DNA from: Bacillus sp. THAF10
GTDB lineage: Bacteria; Bacillota; Bacilli; Bacillales; Bacillaceae_I
Direction of reading: 5' to 3'
DNA length: 64,000 bases
Assembly: GCF_009363695.1 (NCBI RefSeq)
Contig: NZ_CP045403.1
Location: 972,001 to 1,036,000, forward strand
The translations under genes and the position numbers were made by a program. Below are positions 43,484-52,492 of the stretch, one piece after another. Below the pieces are notes generated by a model. It saw only the letters and a program-made list of their open reading frames with translations. It did not search any database and was not told the origin of the DNA. Numbering within the stretch: position 1 is the first letter of the stretch; each line of letters opens with the position of its first letter.

Positions 43484-44749
43484 TTGGATAGTATACCCTA
43501 TGACTCGATAATTTTATTAGGGGCATTGTTAATATTATCAGGATATTTTTCCGCATCGGAAACAGCCATTACGAGCGTGAATAAAGTGCGCCTTCGTAAT
43601 CAGGCAGACAACAATGCTAGAGCAAAACGCTCCTTAAAAATGGCGGAGAACTTTGATCAAAGCATTTCTACCATTCTAATCGGTAATAATATTGTAAATA
43701 TTGCGCTTGCTACCATCGCGACAAGCATCGCCACCCAAATTTATGGGACAACAGGTAGTACGCTTGCGATAACAACAGCTGTTATCACCGTTTTAGTCCT
43801 TATTTTTGGAGAAATTTTGCCAAAATCATTAGCAAAGCAATTTGCCGAAAAGTATCTATTAGTAATATCAGCTTCTTTAATGACAGTCATGAAGCTCTTT
43901 TATCCGATCACCTGGTTATTCGTGCAGCTAAGACGTGGTCTTAACGTTCTATTTGGGAATGGCAAAGAAGAACCGACAGTGACAGAGGAAGACGTCATTG
44001 CGATGGTGGAAATCGGAGAAGAGGAAGGGACATTTCTCACACAGGAAAAAGAGTTGCTTCATAATGCAATTGCTTTCGATGATATTGTGGTCAAAGATAT
44101 CTTAACACCAAGACCTGATGTTGTCGCAGTTTCAAATGAAACCTCCATTGAAGAAATTAAAGATATTTTTATAAAAGAACAATATTCACGTTTACCATTA
44201 TACGAGAACTCTATAGATAATATAATCGGCGTTATTTCACATAGAGACTTTTTCGCACAATATGTACAAAATCCGGATTTTTCCTTAGAAGAGATCGCCA
44301 GAAAGCCATATTTTGTTATTGGTTCTGCAAAGATATCCAACCTCCTAAAAGAACTGCAAACTTCACAAAATCATTTGGCCATCGTGCTGGATGAGTATGG
44401 GGGAACCGCAGGGATCATTTCGATTGAGGATATTATTGAGGAAATTGTCGGGGAGATCTGGGATGAGCATGACGAAAACGAAAATTTAGTAGAAGTGCTT
44501 GACGAACAAAAATTCCGAATGGACGGCAGGCTACCTGTAGAGGATTTCTCAGAGCTCTTGCAGTTTGATGTTGAGGAAACAACGGCCAATACTTTAGGTG
44601 GCTGGATATCTGATATGCTTGGCTATCTTCCGAAAAAGGGAGAGCGAGTCGAGTATGAAAGCTTTGTCATTCTTATTGAAGAAGTGAAAAAGCACCGCAT
44701 TCAAAAGGTTGTTGTCGAAAGAAATTTGGATATTGTTTATTCCGCATAA
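43484..44749 (+). CDS. CNNM/HlyC-CorC family membrane protein
   Basis: A 421-aa protein. The DUF21 transmembrane domain (about 1-170) has SASETAITSVNKVRLRN and ILPKSLAKQFAEKY. A CBS pair follows (about 205-320: LTPRPDVVAVSNET and HLAIVLDEYGGTAGIISIEDI), then a C-terminal CorC/HlyC transporter-associated domain. The family exports magnesium or balances divalent ions. TTG 43484 is chosen since AGGAG lies 12 bases upstream and family members start at this point. ATG 43463 has no ribosome-binding site and lies only 6 bases after a TATAAT box. Confidence 0.87.
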   Translation: MDSIPYDSIILLGALLILSGYFSASETAITSVNKVRLRNQADNNARAKRSLKMAENFDQSISTILIGNNIVNIALATIATSIATQIYGTTGSTLAITTAVITVLVLIFGEILPKSLAKQFAEKYLLVISASLMTVMKLFYPITWLFVQLRRGLNVLFGNGKEEPTVTEEDVIAMVEIGEEEGTFLTQEKELLHNAIAFDDIVVKDILTPRPDVVAVSNETSIEEIKDIFIKEQYSRLPLYENSIDNIIGVISHRDFFAQYVQNPDFSLEEIARKPYFVIGSAKISNLLKELQTSQNHLAIVLDEYGGTAGIISIEDIIEEIVGEIWDEHDENENLVEVLDEQKFRMDGRLPVEDFSELLQFDVEETTANTLGGWISDMLGYLPKKGERVEYESFVILIEEVKKHRIQKVVVERNLDIVYSA

Positions 44750-44753
44750 ATAT

Positions 44754-44796
44754 AAAAAGCCTAAACCAAATGAAAAATATGGTTTGGGCTTTTTTG
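44754..44796 (+). terminator. Terminator of the CNNM-like gene
   Basis: AAAGCCTAAACCA and TGGTTTGGGCTTT pair with one mismatch or G-U, followed by TTTTT. Confidence 0.82.
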
Positions 44797-44852
44797 ATGT
44801 TGGCATTCTCATTCCTCATTCTATATAATCGAACAGGAGGAAGTGATAGTTT

Positions 44853-45665
44853 ATGATGAACAAAACGATTGGTTTTATTGGTAGCGGAAAAATGGCTGAG
44901 GCGATTATTGGTGGACTAGTTAAATCAGAGATAACCCAAGCATCTGCCATATACGCAAGTGCAAAAACTGAAGAAACCGTAACGAAAATGAGAACAAAAT
45001 TCGGCATTAATACTACCACAAATAATGTAGAAGTGGCAGAACACGCGAATATTATAATTCTAGCTGTGAAACCAGATTTACATGCAAGTGTGGTTGAAGA
45101 AATAGCAGACAGAGTAAAATCGGATGCATTAATTGTGACGATAGCAGCAGGTATTACGTTATCCTTTCTGGAGCAAGCGTTTGGCAAGGGTATAAAGGCT
45201 GTACGAGTAATGCCTAATACCCCTTCTCTAGTTGGTGAAGGAATGAGCGTCATTTGTGCGAACGACCGAGTAGAAGAGGAAGAATTAAAGGCAGTTATTC
45301 GTCTCTTTGAAAGCTTTGGAAAAGCAGAAGTTCTACCTGAAAAACTAATGGATGCAGTGCCAGCAGTTAGTGGATCCTCTCCAGCCTATGTGTACATGTT
45401 TATCGAGGCATTGGCAGATGGAGCTGTAAAACAAGGCATAGGCCGAAAGCAAGCATACACGCTTGCTGCCCAAGCAGTGTTGGGTGCAGCGAAAATGGTG
45501 CTTGAAACAGGTAATCACCCAGGTGAATTAAAGGACAATGTATGCACACCTGGTGGTGCCACGATTGAAGCAGTCGCTGCCCTAGAAAAAAATGGACTCC
45601 GTGCTGCAGTTCTGGCTGCAATGGATGCCTGTACCGAAAAATCAAAAGCGTTGAAGGACTCGTGA
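44853..45665 (+). CDS. proC: Pyrroline-5-carboxylate reductase
   Basis: This cytosolic enzyme makes L-proline from pyrroline-5-carboxylate with NAD(P)H. The 270-aa protein has the Rossmann motif GSGKMAEAIIGG, then MPNTPSLVGEGM and SGSSPAYVYMFIEAL in the catalytic domain, and DNVCTPGGATIEA near the end. Length is normal. GGAGGAAGTGA precedes the ATG. B. subtilis has several paralogues (proG, proH, proI), so the exact symbol is open. It stands alone with a strong terminator. Confidence 0.94.
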   Translation: MMNKTIGFIGSGKMAEAIIGGLVKSEITQASAIYASAKTEETVTKMRTKFGINTTTNNVEVAEHANIIILAVKPDLHASVVEEIADRVKSDALIVTIAAGITLSFLEQAFGKGIKAVRVMPNTPSLVGEGMSVICANDRVEEEELKAVIRLFESFGKAEVLPEKLMDAVPAVSGSSPAYVYMFIEALADGAVKQGIGRKQAYTLAAQAVLGAAKMVLETGNHPGELKDNVCTPGGATIEAVAALEKNGLRAAVLAAMDACTEKSKALKDS

Positions 45666-45667
45666 AA

Positions 45668-45706
45668 AAAATATACCCCATAAGATGTGATGGGGTATAT
45701 TTTTTC
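45668..45706. terminator. Two-way terminator between proC and msrAB
   Basis: AATATACCCCAT and ATGGGGTATATT pair perfectly, with A-rich and T-rich flanks. Confidence 0.9.
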
Positions 45707-46834
45707 TTATTTAAACAACTCCAAAAACTCCCCATAGCCTTCCTCTTCCAGCTTATCCTTTGGAACAAACCGAAGCGCGGCTGAATTGATACAATATCGA
45801 AGTCCGGTTGGATCAGGGCCATCATCAAAAACATGGCCTAAGTGAGCATCACCAAGCTTACTCCGCACCTCAATTCTAGTTTGAAAAAGTCCTTGGTCTT
45901 CTAATTCCACAATGTTTTCCTCCACAAGCGGCTTGGTGAAGCTCGGCCAGCCTGTACCGGAGTCGTATTTGTCTGTTGAGCTAAAAAGTGCTTCTCCAGA
46001 GATAAGATCCACATAAATTCCTTCTTTTTCAGAATCCCAAAATTCATTATTAAAGGGCTCTTCCGTTCCATCTTCCTGTGTCACGTGGAACTGTTCAGGA
46101 GTTAACACGTATCTTAATTCTTCTTTAGATAAATGCAGGTAGGTCTCATTGTCCTCAATGGCGGAGACACTAACTGTTTTATCGTCACCCCAAACCTCTT
46201 CTATGAACGCGTCTCGACCGGAGTTTTCGCGATAGTATTTGTAGCGGATAGAGTTTTGGAGGTAATAATCCTGATGGTAATCCTCGGCTACGTAAAAGGT
46301 TTCTGCACTAGTAATTTCCGTCACAATTGGCTTATCAAACCGGCCTGAATCTTCAAGTTCTTTTAACGATTTTTCGGCGAGTTCCTTTTGTTTATCGTCA
46401 TGATAAAAAATACCAGAACGATATGGTGTGCCTCTATCAACAAATTGACCATCATCATCAGTGGGATCCACCTGTCTCCAAAATACCTCTAAAAGTGTCT
46501 CATAATCTATGATGTTAGGATTATAGGAAACAATGACGGCTTCTACATGTCCTGTATCTCCTGTGGTTACCTGGTCATAAGCGGGGGTTTCCACAGTCCC
46601 ACCAGTATATCCAGACACAACCTCGTATACACCAGGTAAATCCTCAAACGGTGGTTCCATACACCAGAAGCACCCTCCTGCAAACGTTGCGTAAGCTCGA
46701 TCTTCGCTTTCGTTTAAATCATAGGGAATACTACCAAGCGATTTTTGGGTTAAGGCGGCATATATCTTGGGTATAAACAAATAGGCACCTATGCACACAA
46801 CCGCTAACATAATCCACATCATGTATTTTTTCAT
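45707..46834 (-). CDS. msrAB: Membrane-anchored methionine sulfoxide reductase MsrAB
   Basis: A 375-aa fusion that repairs oxidised methionine on the outer face. An N-terminal transmembrane anchor lies at about 5-22. MsrA (about 48-200) carries the catalytic Cys in [12 protein letters not shown]. MsrB (about 235-365) carries [12 protein letters not shown] and the catalytic Cys in [14 protein letters not shown] 46834 has AAGGAG 10 bases upstream; longer frames lack it. Most Bacillus species have separate cytosolic MsrA and MsrB, so a fused and exported form is notable. It fits with the disulfide-bond genes farther right. Confidence 0.93.
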   Translation of the reverse strand: MKKYMMWIMLAVVCIGAYLFIPKIYAALTQKSLGSIPYDLNESEDRAYATFAGGCFWCMEPPFEDLPGVYEVVSGYTGGTVETPAYDQVTTGDTGHVEAVIVSYNPNIIDYETLLEVFWRQVDPTDDDGQFVDRGTPYRSGIFYHDDKQKELAEKSLKELEDSGRFDKPIVTEITSAETFYVAEDYHQDYYLQNSIRYKYYRENSGRDAFIEEVWGDDKTVSVSAIEDNETYLHLSKEELRYVLTPEQFHVTQEDGTEEPFNNEFWDSEKEGIYVDLISGEALFSSTDKYDSGTGWPSFTKPLVEENIVELEDQGLFQTRIEVRSKLGDAHLGHVFDDGPDPTGLRYCINSAALRFVPKDKLEEEGYGEFLELFK

Positions 46835-47009
46835 CACAAACAAACTCCTTTTTGAAGTTTTCTTATTTCCATTATAATGTATGAGAACCGTTTTCAATAA
46901 TAATAAGCGGTTTGCTGCAAAATTTTCCAAGTTTTGATTTATGTGTGTTTCTATATTAATATGATAGTAGATTTGATTGAAAAATCATGTTCAACGATGG
47001 AGGACTTCA

Positions 47010-48074
47010 ATGAATATATTTTTAACTGGTGCTACTGGTTTTTTAGGAGGAAGATTGGTACAAAACCTCTTAGAACAAGAGCATACTGTCTTTATACTTG
47101 CACGGAACCTTGAGAAAGCGGAAGGCATGAAAGCAAGATTACCACACTCATTTCAAGAGAGAGTGCATATCATTCAGGGCGATATTGTTCAACACAATTT
47201 AGGGATTGCTAAAGAAATGGTTAAGAAATTGATAAATAATATAGATGTTTTTTATCACCTTGCCGCACTCGTAAAGTTTGATCATGATTTACGCGATACG
47301 CTCATGCTATTAAACTATGAAGGAACGAAAAATGCTATTACATTCGCCCATGAGATCAAAGCTTCCACGTTTTTTCACGTGAGCACGGCATATACTGTGG
47401 GCACTTCAAATAAAGGCAATGAAACATTATATGATGTAAATCAGGAATTTAATAATCCGTATGAGGAAAGCAAGGCATTAGCTGAGAATGAAGTAATGAA
47501 GTATAGCGATAAGATGAATGTTTCCATATTCAGGCCGGCCATTATTGTAGGCGATTCCAAAACTGGAGAAGCAGACTCGACCTTTACCTTGTATGGCTTT
47601 ATGAGAGGCTTAGAGCTGTTTAAAAAACGGTTGGAAAGAAAGAATTATCCTGGTAAAGTACACCTTATTGGATCAAAGGATGGTACTTCCAATCTCGTAC
47701 CTGTGGATTATGTTGCGGACATCCTAACATTGGCGGCAAAAAGGGCGGAAAGAAACAAAATTTATAACATCACCAACCCCGCTCCTCCTACTAATAGGGA
47801 GATTTTAGAGACGATTAAATATCATCTTAACTTTGAATCATTAGGAATCTATGAAAAAGGGACAAGTTTTTCCCTCACTCCAGTGGAAGAACAATTAAAC
47901 AAAATGATTGACGTTTTTGGACCTTATTTGGATAGAAGTATTCACTTTGAGGATAGAAATACGCAAGGGCTGTTAAAAGAAAGCCCAATCGCACACTTGA
48001 ATATGACAAATGAAATCTTAGAAATTATTGTTCGCGCCTATTTTTCACAAGAAAAAGATGCTATAAAGCTATAA
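47010..48074 (+). CDS. NAD(P)-dependent SDR/thioester-reductase-like protein
   Basis: A 354-aa extended short-chain dehydrogenase of the NAD_binding_4 (male sterility/thioester reductase) type. It has the cofactor loop TGATGFLGGRLVQNL at the start, HLAALVKFD (about 90), and the catalytic STAYTVG with NNPYEESKALAE (Tyr and Lys). Relatives reduce acyl or aldehyde groups, but the substrate is unknown. ATG 47010 has GGAGG 6 bases upstream. It stands alone with its own terminator. Confidence 0.85.
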   Translation: MNIFLTGATGFLGGRLVQNLLEQEHTVFILARNLEKAEGMKARLPHSFQERVHIIQGDIVQHNLGIAKEMVKKLINNIDVFYHLAALVKFDHDLRDTLMLLNYEGTKNAITFAHEIKASTFFHVSTAYTVGTSNKGNETLYDVNQEFNNPYEESKALAENEVMKYSDKMNVSIFRPAIIVGDSKTGEADSTFTLYGFMRGLELFKKRLERKNYPGKVHLIGSKDGTSNLVPVDYVADILTLAAKRAERNKIYNITNPAPPTNREILETIKYHLNFESLGIYEKGTSFSLTPVEEQLNKMIDVFGPYLDRSIHFEDRNTQGLLKESPIAHLNMTNEILEIIVRAYFSQEKDAIKL

Positions 48075-48076
48075 GG

Positions 48077-48116
48077 AAAAGGAGTGGAAAGCTAATTCCA
48101 CTCCTTTTTTGTATGT
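48077..48116. terminator. Two-way terminator
   Basis: AAGGAGTGGAA and TTCCACTCCTT pair perfectly around AGCTAA, followed by six Ts. It serves the SDR gene and the convergent pseudokinase gene. Confidence 0.9.
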
Positions 48117-48120
48117 ATCC

Positions 48121-49416
48121 TTACACCGTTTTCTCTAACACATTGCTTTTTTTCATTTGAGCAGGAAGAGACAGGACAAGTGATTTTTTGAACAAGCTAC
48201 TTTTATATATCACATCCCCACCGTGAGCAAGAATAAGAGTATAAGCGTGGTAAAGGGAAGGGTCGGATTGATTATCAAGTATCGCAGAAAGGTGCTCAAA
48301 CGATTTTCCTTGCTCATTTTGCATAAAGCCCTTAGATAACTCGACTTCAAACATCACTTCATTTTGATGTAGATAGTGATGAATGGTTAGGTTTTTTCTA
48401 CTACCATGATCGATGCAATTTTTGAGTAGAGTTAACATAGCCTCCGATAACATATTCATATTCCCTCTAATTCTAAAACTTCGACTGCTGTTAATTTTTA
48501 TTGTTGATTGTTGGTTTTCTGCGTATGCTTTTAAAGAACTCATCACGTTATTTAACAAATCAGTGGAAGAGATACTTCTCGATGGTGGGGGTTCTACTTT
48601 TGCCAATTTGAAGTAAGATAGAAATATTTTCTCCGCTCTATGTAATTCTTTTAAAATAATGGGGACATATTCTTTATTCGTTTTATTTTGCTCTGCACCC
48701 AAAATCTCCGTAAAGCCTTTTACAAGGGTTAGTGGTTTATGCACTTCTTCTGAAATATCATCTGCTAAGGTGTTAATATGGTGTAGCTTTCTAAGTTTTT
48801 TTATTTGTATTTGTAGTTCATCTAAGGTGCAGAAGTACTCAACTAAGTAAAAAACGAGCATGGTATAGGCAATAACAAGGAAACCTGAGGAAATGACTTG
48901 AAACACATAACCCATCATATTTGTTGGAAGGGGACTCTTCTCAGTTAAAATAGGTAAAAGATGTTCAAGGACGTGAAAGGAAAAAGCAATAAAAGAAATA
49001 ATCAATGCAATTTGGTATTTCGTTGATTTACTGAAATTGCGCCATTTGTCTTGTACAAAAAAGGGAATCAATAAGATGCAAGGAGTAAACAAATAGGTTT
49101 GTAGAAAGCTTGGTGGAACTGATGAGTAAAAAGGATAGATAAAAACAGCTCCAAGAGTTAAAAATCCAGCCAAAAATCCGCTATATAATACAGCCATCAA
49201 AATAGGAATAAAGGCAAAATGAAGGACTATATTATCCGAAATGGTGATAGGAAAAAGTATACATAGAATCGAGGAAGCAGAACAAAACAAAAATGCAAAA
49301 AGCTGGCGAATAAACGCAGATGGCGTTGCTTGACGTTTATAAACGAACTCATAATAAAATACAAGAGGGACGACCATAAAGAATAATTGTAGTAAAATAT
49401 CTTTCAGTACATTCAT
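48121..49416 (-). CDS. KinB-like histidine pseudokinase
   Basis: A 431-aa membrane protein resembling the 5TM-LYT kinase at 29174. Six hydrophobic helices occupy about 1-205. The dimerisation helix reads DDISEEVHKPLTLVKGF, where the position of the phospho-accepting His is Glu (compare VAHEVRNPMT). The ATPase part keeps an N-box-like TLLKNCIDHG but has lost the DNGxG and GTGxG motifs. It should not phosphorylate itself. It might regulate other kinases by forming mixed dimers, or be decaying, though the frame is intact. ATG 49416 follows AAGGGG. Confidence 0.8.
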   Translation of the reverse strand: MNVLKDILLQLFFMVVPLVFYYEFVYKRQATPSAFIRQLFAFLFCSASSILCILFPITISDNIVLHFAFIPILMAVLYSGFLAGFLTLGAVFIYPFYSSVPPSFLQTYLFTPCILLIPFFVQDKWRNFSKSTKYQIALIISFIAFSFHVLEHLLPILTEKSPLPTNMMGYVFQVISSGFLVIAYTMLVFYLVEYFCTLDELQIQIKKLRKLHHINTLADDISEEVHKPLTLVKGFTEILGAEQNKTNKEYVPIILKELHRAEKIFLSYFKLAKVEPPPSRSISSTDLLNNVMSSLKAYAENQQSTIKINSSRSFRIRGNMNMLSEAMLTLLKNCIDHGSRKNLTIHHYLHQNEVMFEVELSKGFMQNEQGKSFEHLSAILDNQSDPSLYHAYTLILAHGGDVIYKSSLFKKSLVLSLPAQMKKSNVLEKTV

Positions 49417-49535
49417 TACTAAACCCCTTATCGTGTTGGCAATTGCAATAGGTACTAATAATTTCAAATTACCATAAATAGAAAGAAAATTCTAGACAAT
49501 TCAAAAAAATTGTAGAAACTTGGAGGAATAAAAAG

Positions 49536-49808
49536 ATGAAGGAGAAGGTCATCACACTATACAAAATGCTGTGGAATAACCGTTCGATGGAGAGTGGAAA
49601 AGCGATGGACGAGATAGAAATGCTTCATCAGGCAATCCGCGTAGAATTGTTGGATGAATTAACACATCCAAGAACAAGAAAGCAGCCATCCGATAAATAC
49701 CTATTAGCCATGAAAAGAATTCTCCATTCTCCATTAAAGGAAGCAGAACAGCTTGCACTTATTAGAGAATTTACTTTCGTATTTGAGCAAATAAAAAAAG
49801 AAGGCTGA
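49536..49808 (+). CDS. Unknown small helical protein, 90 aa
   Basis: A 90-aa protein with no recognised family: charged helices, no cysteines, no membrane segment (NRSMESGKAMDEIEMLHQAIR, then LAMKRILHSPLKEAEQLALIR). GGAGG precedes the ATG by 11 bases. It is divergent from the pseudokinase and convergent with racA, sharing a terminator with the latter. Confidence 0.65.
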   Translation: MKEKVITLYKMLWNNRSMESGKAMDEIEMLHQAIRVELLDELTHPRTRKQPSDKYLLAMKRILHSPLKEAEQLALIREFTFVFEQIKKEG

Positions 49809-49840
49809 CCAACAGATTTGTCGAAGGTCAGCCTCTTTAT
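49800..49840. terminator. Two-way terminator between the 90-aa gene and racA
   Basis: AGGCTGACC and GGTCAGCCT enclose the stop of the 90-aa gene and abut the stop of racA. Confidence 0.82.
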
Positions 49841-50352
49841 AGTCCGAAAATGGAGCGGAACATATTTTTTCGTTTTGTCTTTGAAGGATTTTCATAATCA
49901 AAAACCAAAGGGGGATCCTCTGTTGGTGCAGACTTCCCATTGGACTTATCGAGCTTTTGTTCTAGCATTTCTACTTTTTTTGTCAATTCTTCAATTTCCT
50001 TTCTTTGCTGAAGAAGCTGATAAGATACAACCTCGTCTGCCTTCTGATGCAATAGCTGCTCTGTGCGCATAATTCTTTCCGTTAAAGCCTTTATTTCTTT
50101 CCCTGTCTGTGAAGGCCCTCTTGTCAGGCTTTCTTCTATTTCAGTTTCTTCCTCTATCTCTACCATTTCCATTGTCCCAGCGGTCTCTGAACTACCTTTC
50201 ATGGTTTCTAATAATGCTATTGCTTCCTCGTCATAAACATAGTGGCCATAATCGTTCTTTGTACAAGGTATTTCATACTTCTTTACCCATTTTCGGACGG
50301 TTCTTGGAGCCATTCCTAATTCTTTTGCCACTTCATGTGTTTTTAATAGCAT
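49837..50352 (-). CDS. racA: RacA-like chromosome-anchoring protein
   Basis: A 171-aa protein. A MerR-like helix-turn-helix occupies residues 3-50 (LLKTHEVAKELGMAPRTVRKWVKKYEI and YGHYVYDEEAIALL). A coiled coil follows at about 85-140 (EIKALTERIMRTEQLLHQKAD and KEIEELTKKVEMLEQKL). This is the layout of RacA, which ties the chromosome origin region to the pole when spores form. GAGGGA precedes the ATG. In B. subtilis the gene is switched on at sporulation onset. Confidence 0.85.
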   Translation of the reverse strand: MLLKTHEVAKELGMAPRTVRKWVKKYEIPCTKNDYGHYVYDEEAIALLETMKGSSETAGTMEMVEIEEETEIEESLTRGPSQTGKEIKALTERIMRTEQLLHQKADEVVSYQLLQQRKEIEELTKKVEMLEQKLDKSNGKSAPTEDPPLVFDYENPSKTKRKNMFRSIFGL

Positions 50353-50698
50353 TCCATATCCCTCCCTTTGTACTTAGACTATTTATACATTTTTCCTTGA
50401 ATTCCTTCACACTAGACAAAACTAGTTATTGTTCGCCAAAACTAGTGAGGATATAACAATGGATATGTCTATATGCACATCTTTTGTCAATTATTCCTAA
50501 TCAAATATTCCTAGATAACTATTAAAAAAGGATTACGGATGGACCTAAACCTTTTATAATAGAAAGACAAAGGTCTTTAGTCTCTTTGACATACAAACGC
50601 ATCTATTGTAATCTGAATTTTTAGAAATCTATCCATCATTTGACTTACATATCGTCTTCTTATAAGCGAAAATAGAATATAGCGAAGGAATGATCCAT
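50353..50698. promoter_or_regulatory. Divergent region between racA and the RNPP regulator
   Basis: About 345 bases with no gene. AAAACTAGT occurs twice, near 50419 and 50439, separated by 11 bases, upstream of the quorum-sensing regulator. These could be operator half-sites. No promoter stands out strongly. Confidence 0.4.
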
Positions 50699-52000
50699 AT
50701 GATACATCTTAATCAAACCACTGCGAATACAACAAAAATGGATATAGGAAGCAAAATAAAATTTTTTCGCATACAAAAAAATCTGAAGCAGGAAGATCTG
50801 GCAAAAGGAATCATTTCTGTTTCCTACTTATCAAAAATTGAAAATAACCTCACTTCCCCTAGCGAAGAGGTACTCCAACTTTTATGCAAACGACTGGATG
50901 TAAGCTTAGCTGAACAACAGGATGAGAACATTTTCGAAGAACTTTTATCCTGGTACAAGTCGATGATGTCAAGTAGAGGAGAAAAGGTTCACACCTTGTA
51001 TGAAGAATTCTCCAATAAGATACAATCTGCAGATACAAAAACCTATATGTATTTTGTGCTTTTTGAACTAAGGTATTATCTATACATGAAAAACCTTTCT
51101 CATTCTAAAAAGCTTATAGAAAAGCTTCAGCAGTTTATGGATGTTTTTGACGTACCAATGCATTACTATTTTCAAAAGTTTTATTCGATTTTTGAATACA
51201 ATCATAATAACTTCAATGAATCGTTGGTGCATCTGAAAAAGGCGGAGCAGCTACTACATCGTAACCCCATCATTGACAAGTTTGAAGAAGCCGATTTGTT
51301 TTACTTGTTTGGATTAACGTATAGTCAAACGATGAAAGTCCCACTCAGTATTACCTACACCACCAAAGCACTCCAAGCATTTCAATCAATTTATGATTTT
51401 AAAAGAAGTGCAGAATGTCAGGTGCTTTTAGGAATTTCCTACCGGAGAATAGGAGAGTATGATCGTTCTGAAGAAAGCTACATACTTGCGCAAAAGCTTT
51501 CTGAATCTCTAGGTAACTCGTATTTACAGGAGCTTATTTATCATAACCTTGGGAAGTTATATGCTATGCAAAATCAACAGACAGAGGCGATTAGAGAATA
51601 TGAAAAAAGCTACGACCTTTCCAAAAATGAAATTTCCCTAAGAAATGTAAACTCTGTTTATTGCATTCTATTAGAATATGACAAAATGGGAAATCAACTG
51701 CAATGTAAAAAATGGCTGCAAATAGGGAAGGATTTACTTAAATACCATCAGGATGATATTGAATACCATTTATATTTTACCTTCCATGAATGCATTCTTT
51801 TAGGGGAATATGACCGGTTCGATGAGATTTTTCAGGAAAAGGGTTTACCGTATTTTCAAGATAAGGGCATCCAAGAACCTATTATCATCTATTCAGAAAT
51901 CCTTGCTCAATATTTTGAGAGTACCTATAAATACAAAAAAGCAAGCTATTATTACTCCATGTGCTATAGAGAGCTTAAGAAACAAACATTTTTACAGTAG
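50699..52000 (+). CDS. RNPP-type HTH-TPR quorum-sensing regulator (NprR-like)
   Basis: A 433-aa cytosolic regulator. A Cro/CI helix-turn-helix spans about residues 14-68 (IGSKIKFFRIQKNLKQEDLAKG and VSYLSKIENNL). About eight or nine TPR-like helical pairs fill the rest (for example FNESLVHLKKAEQLL, YDRSEESYILAQKLSESLG and QTEAIREYEKSYDLSKN). This is the architecture of PlcR and NprR, which bind re-imported signal peptides. ATG 50699 has GAAGGA 9 bases upstream. A small exported peptide gene follows 12 bases after the stop, as nprX follows nprR. Confidence 0.85.
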   Translation: MIHLNQTTANTTKMDIGSKIKFFRIQKNLKQEDLAKGIISVSYLSKIENNLTSPSEEVLQLLCKRLDVSLAEQQDENIFEELLSWYKSMMSSRGEKVHTLYEEFSNKIQSADTKTYMYFVLFELRYYLYMKNLSHSKKLIEKLQQFMDVFDVPMHYYFQKFYSIFEYNHNNFNESLVHLKKAEQLLHRNPIIDKFEEADLFYLFGLTYSQTMKVPLSITYTTKALQAFQSIYDFKRSAECQVLLGISYRRIGEYDRSEESYILAQKLSESLGNSYLQELIYHNLGKLYAMQNQQTEAIREYEKSYDLSKNEISLRNVNSVYCILLEYDKMGNQLQCKKWLQIGKDLLKYHQDDIEYHLYFTFHECILLGEYDRFDEIFQEKGLPYFQDKGIQEPIIIYSEILAQYFESTYKYKKASYYYSMCYRELKKQTFLQ

Positions 52001-52012
52001 GGAGGTAGGACC

Positions 52013-52159
52013 ATGAAAAAGAAGCTTATTGTTGCAACTTTAGCTGTATTTTTTCTTTACGGAGGTGTTATTGGAACAGTGATGCAAGTAGCTCCATCTC
52101 AACAAGAAATGCACCTAGTTACAAAAGATATGCATCCAGAACCAATCGAAACTGTGTAA
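52013..52159 (+). CDS. Putative signalling peptide precursor (NprX/Phr-like)
   Basis: A 48-aa frame with a classic signal peptide (MKKKLIVATLAVFFLYGGVI) and a short polar tail that ends KDMHPEPIETV. GGGAGGTAGG precedes the ATG. It lies 12 bases after the HTH-TPR regulator on the same strand. Size, export signal and position match precursors of RNPP signal peptides. The active peptide would be cut from the C-terminal part, perhaps within MHPEPIETV, and taken up by an oligopeptide permease such as the one at 30.6-36.4 kb. The mature sequence is inference. Confidence 0.75.
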   Translation: MKKKLIVATLAVFFLYGGVIGTVMQVAPSQQEMHLVTKDMHPEPIETV

Positions 52160-52216
52160 TTTGAAGAAAAATCAAAATGTCTACAAAGCGGAGAGAATCA
52201 AAGAAGTTTCTAACTG

Positions 52217-52312
52217 GTGATTGGAGCAAAAGGCGGAGACTCCCGCGAGAGGAGACCCAGCAAGGCGAAGCGTGAAGAGGCTTCCAAATCGCCCTGAAGG
52301 CCGTGGAGCTTT
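52217..52312 (+). repeat. Bacillaceae dispersed repeat, copy 2
   Basis: It starts GTGATTGGAGCAAAAGGCGG and has GACTCCCGCGAGAGGAGACC and GGCGAAGCGTGAAGAGGCTT. It is related to 42084-42203 on the opposite strand but is shorter. No gene is inside. Confidence 0.65.
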
Positions 52313-52345
52313 TTTAGCAGAAATTGAAAGCTAGTACTCAAATCA

Positions 52346-52396
52346 GAGGCTGCCCAAAGTAAACTATTTATGACTTTGGGCGGCCCTTTTTTTCAT
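52346..52396 (+). terminator. Terminator after the peptide gene region
   Basis: GGCTGCCCAAAGT and ACTTTGGGCGGCC pair with one mismatch, followed by CTTTTTTT. Confidence 0.85.
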
Positions 52397-52404
52397 GGTG
52401 AAAA

Positions 52405-52422
52405 TTGTTTGAATTCAAGATA
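52405..52422 (+). promoter_or_regulatory. MhqR-type operator upstream of WrbA-like gene
   Basis: TTGTTTGAATTCAAGATA matches the palindrome at 43329 fully in its right half and core. It lies 70 bases before the quinone reductase ATG. Confidence 0.6.
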
Positions 52423-52492
52423 TATGGGTAAAGGATAATGTAGCAGGAAATAGTAAATTGAACATGAAACAAAAAAAGGAGAGGTTTGGGAA

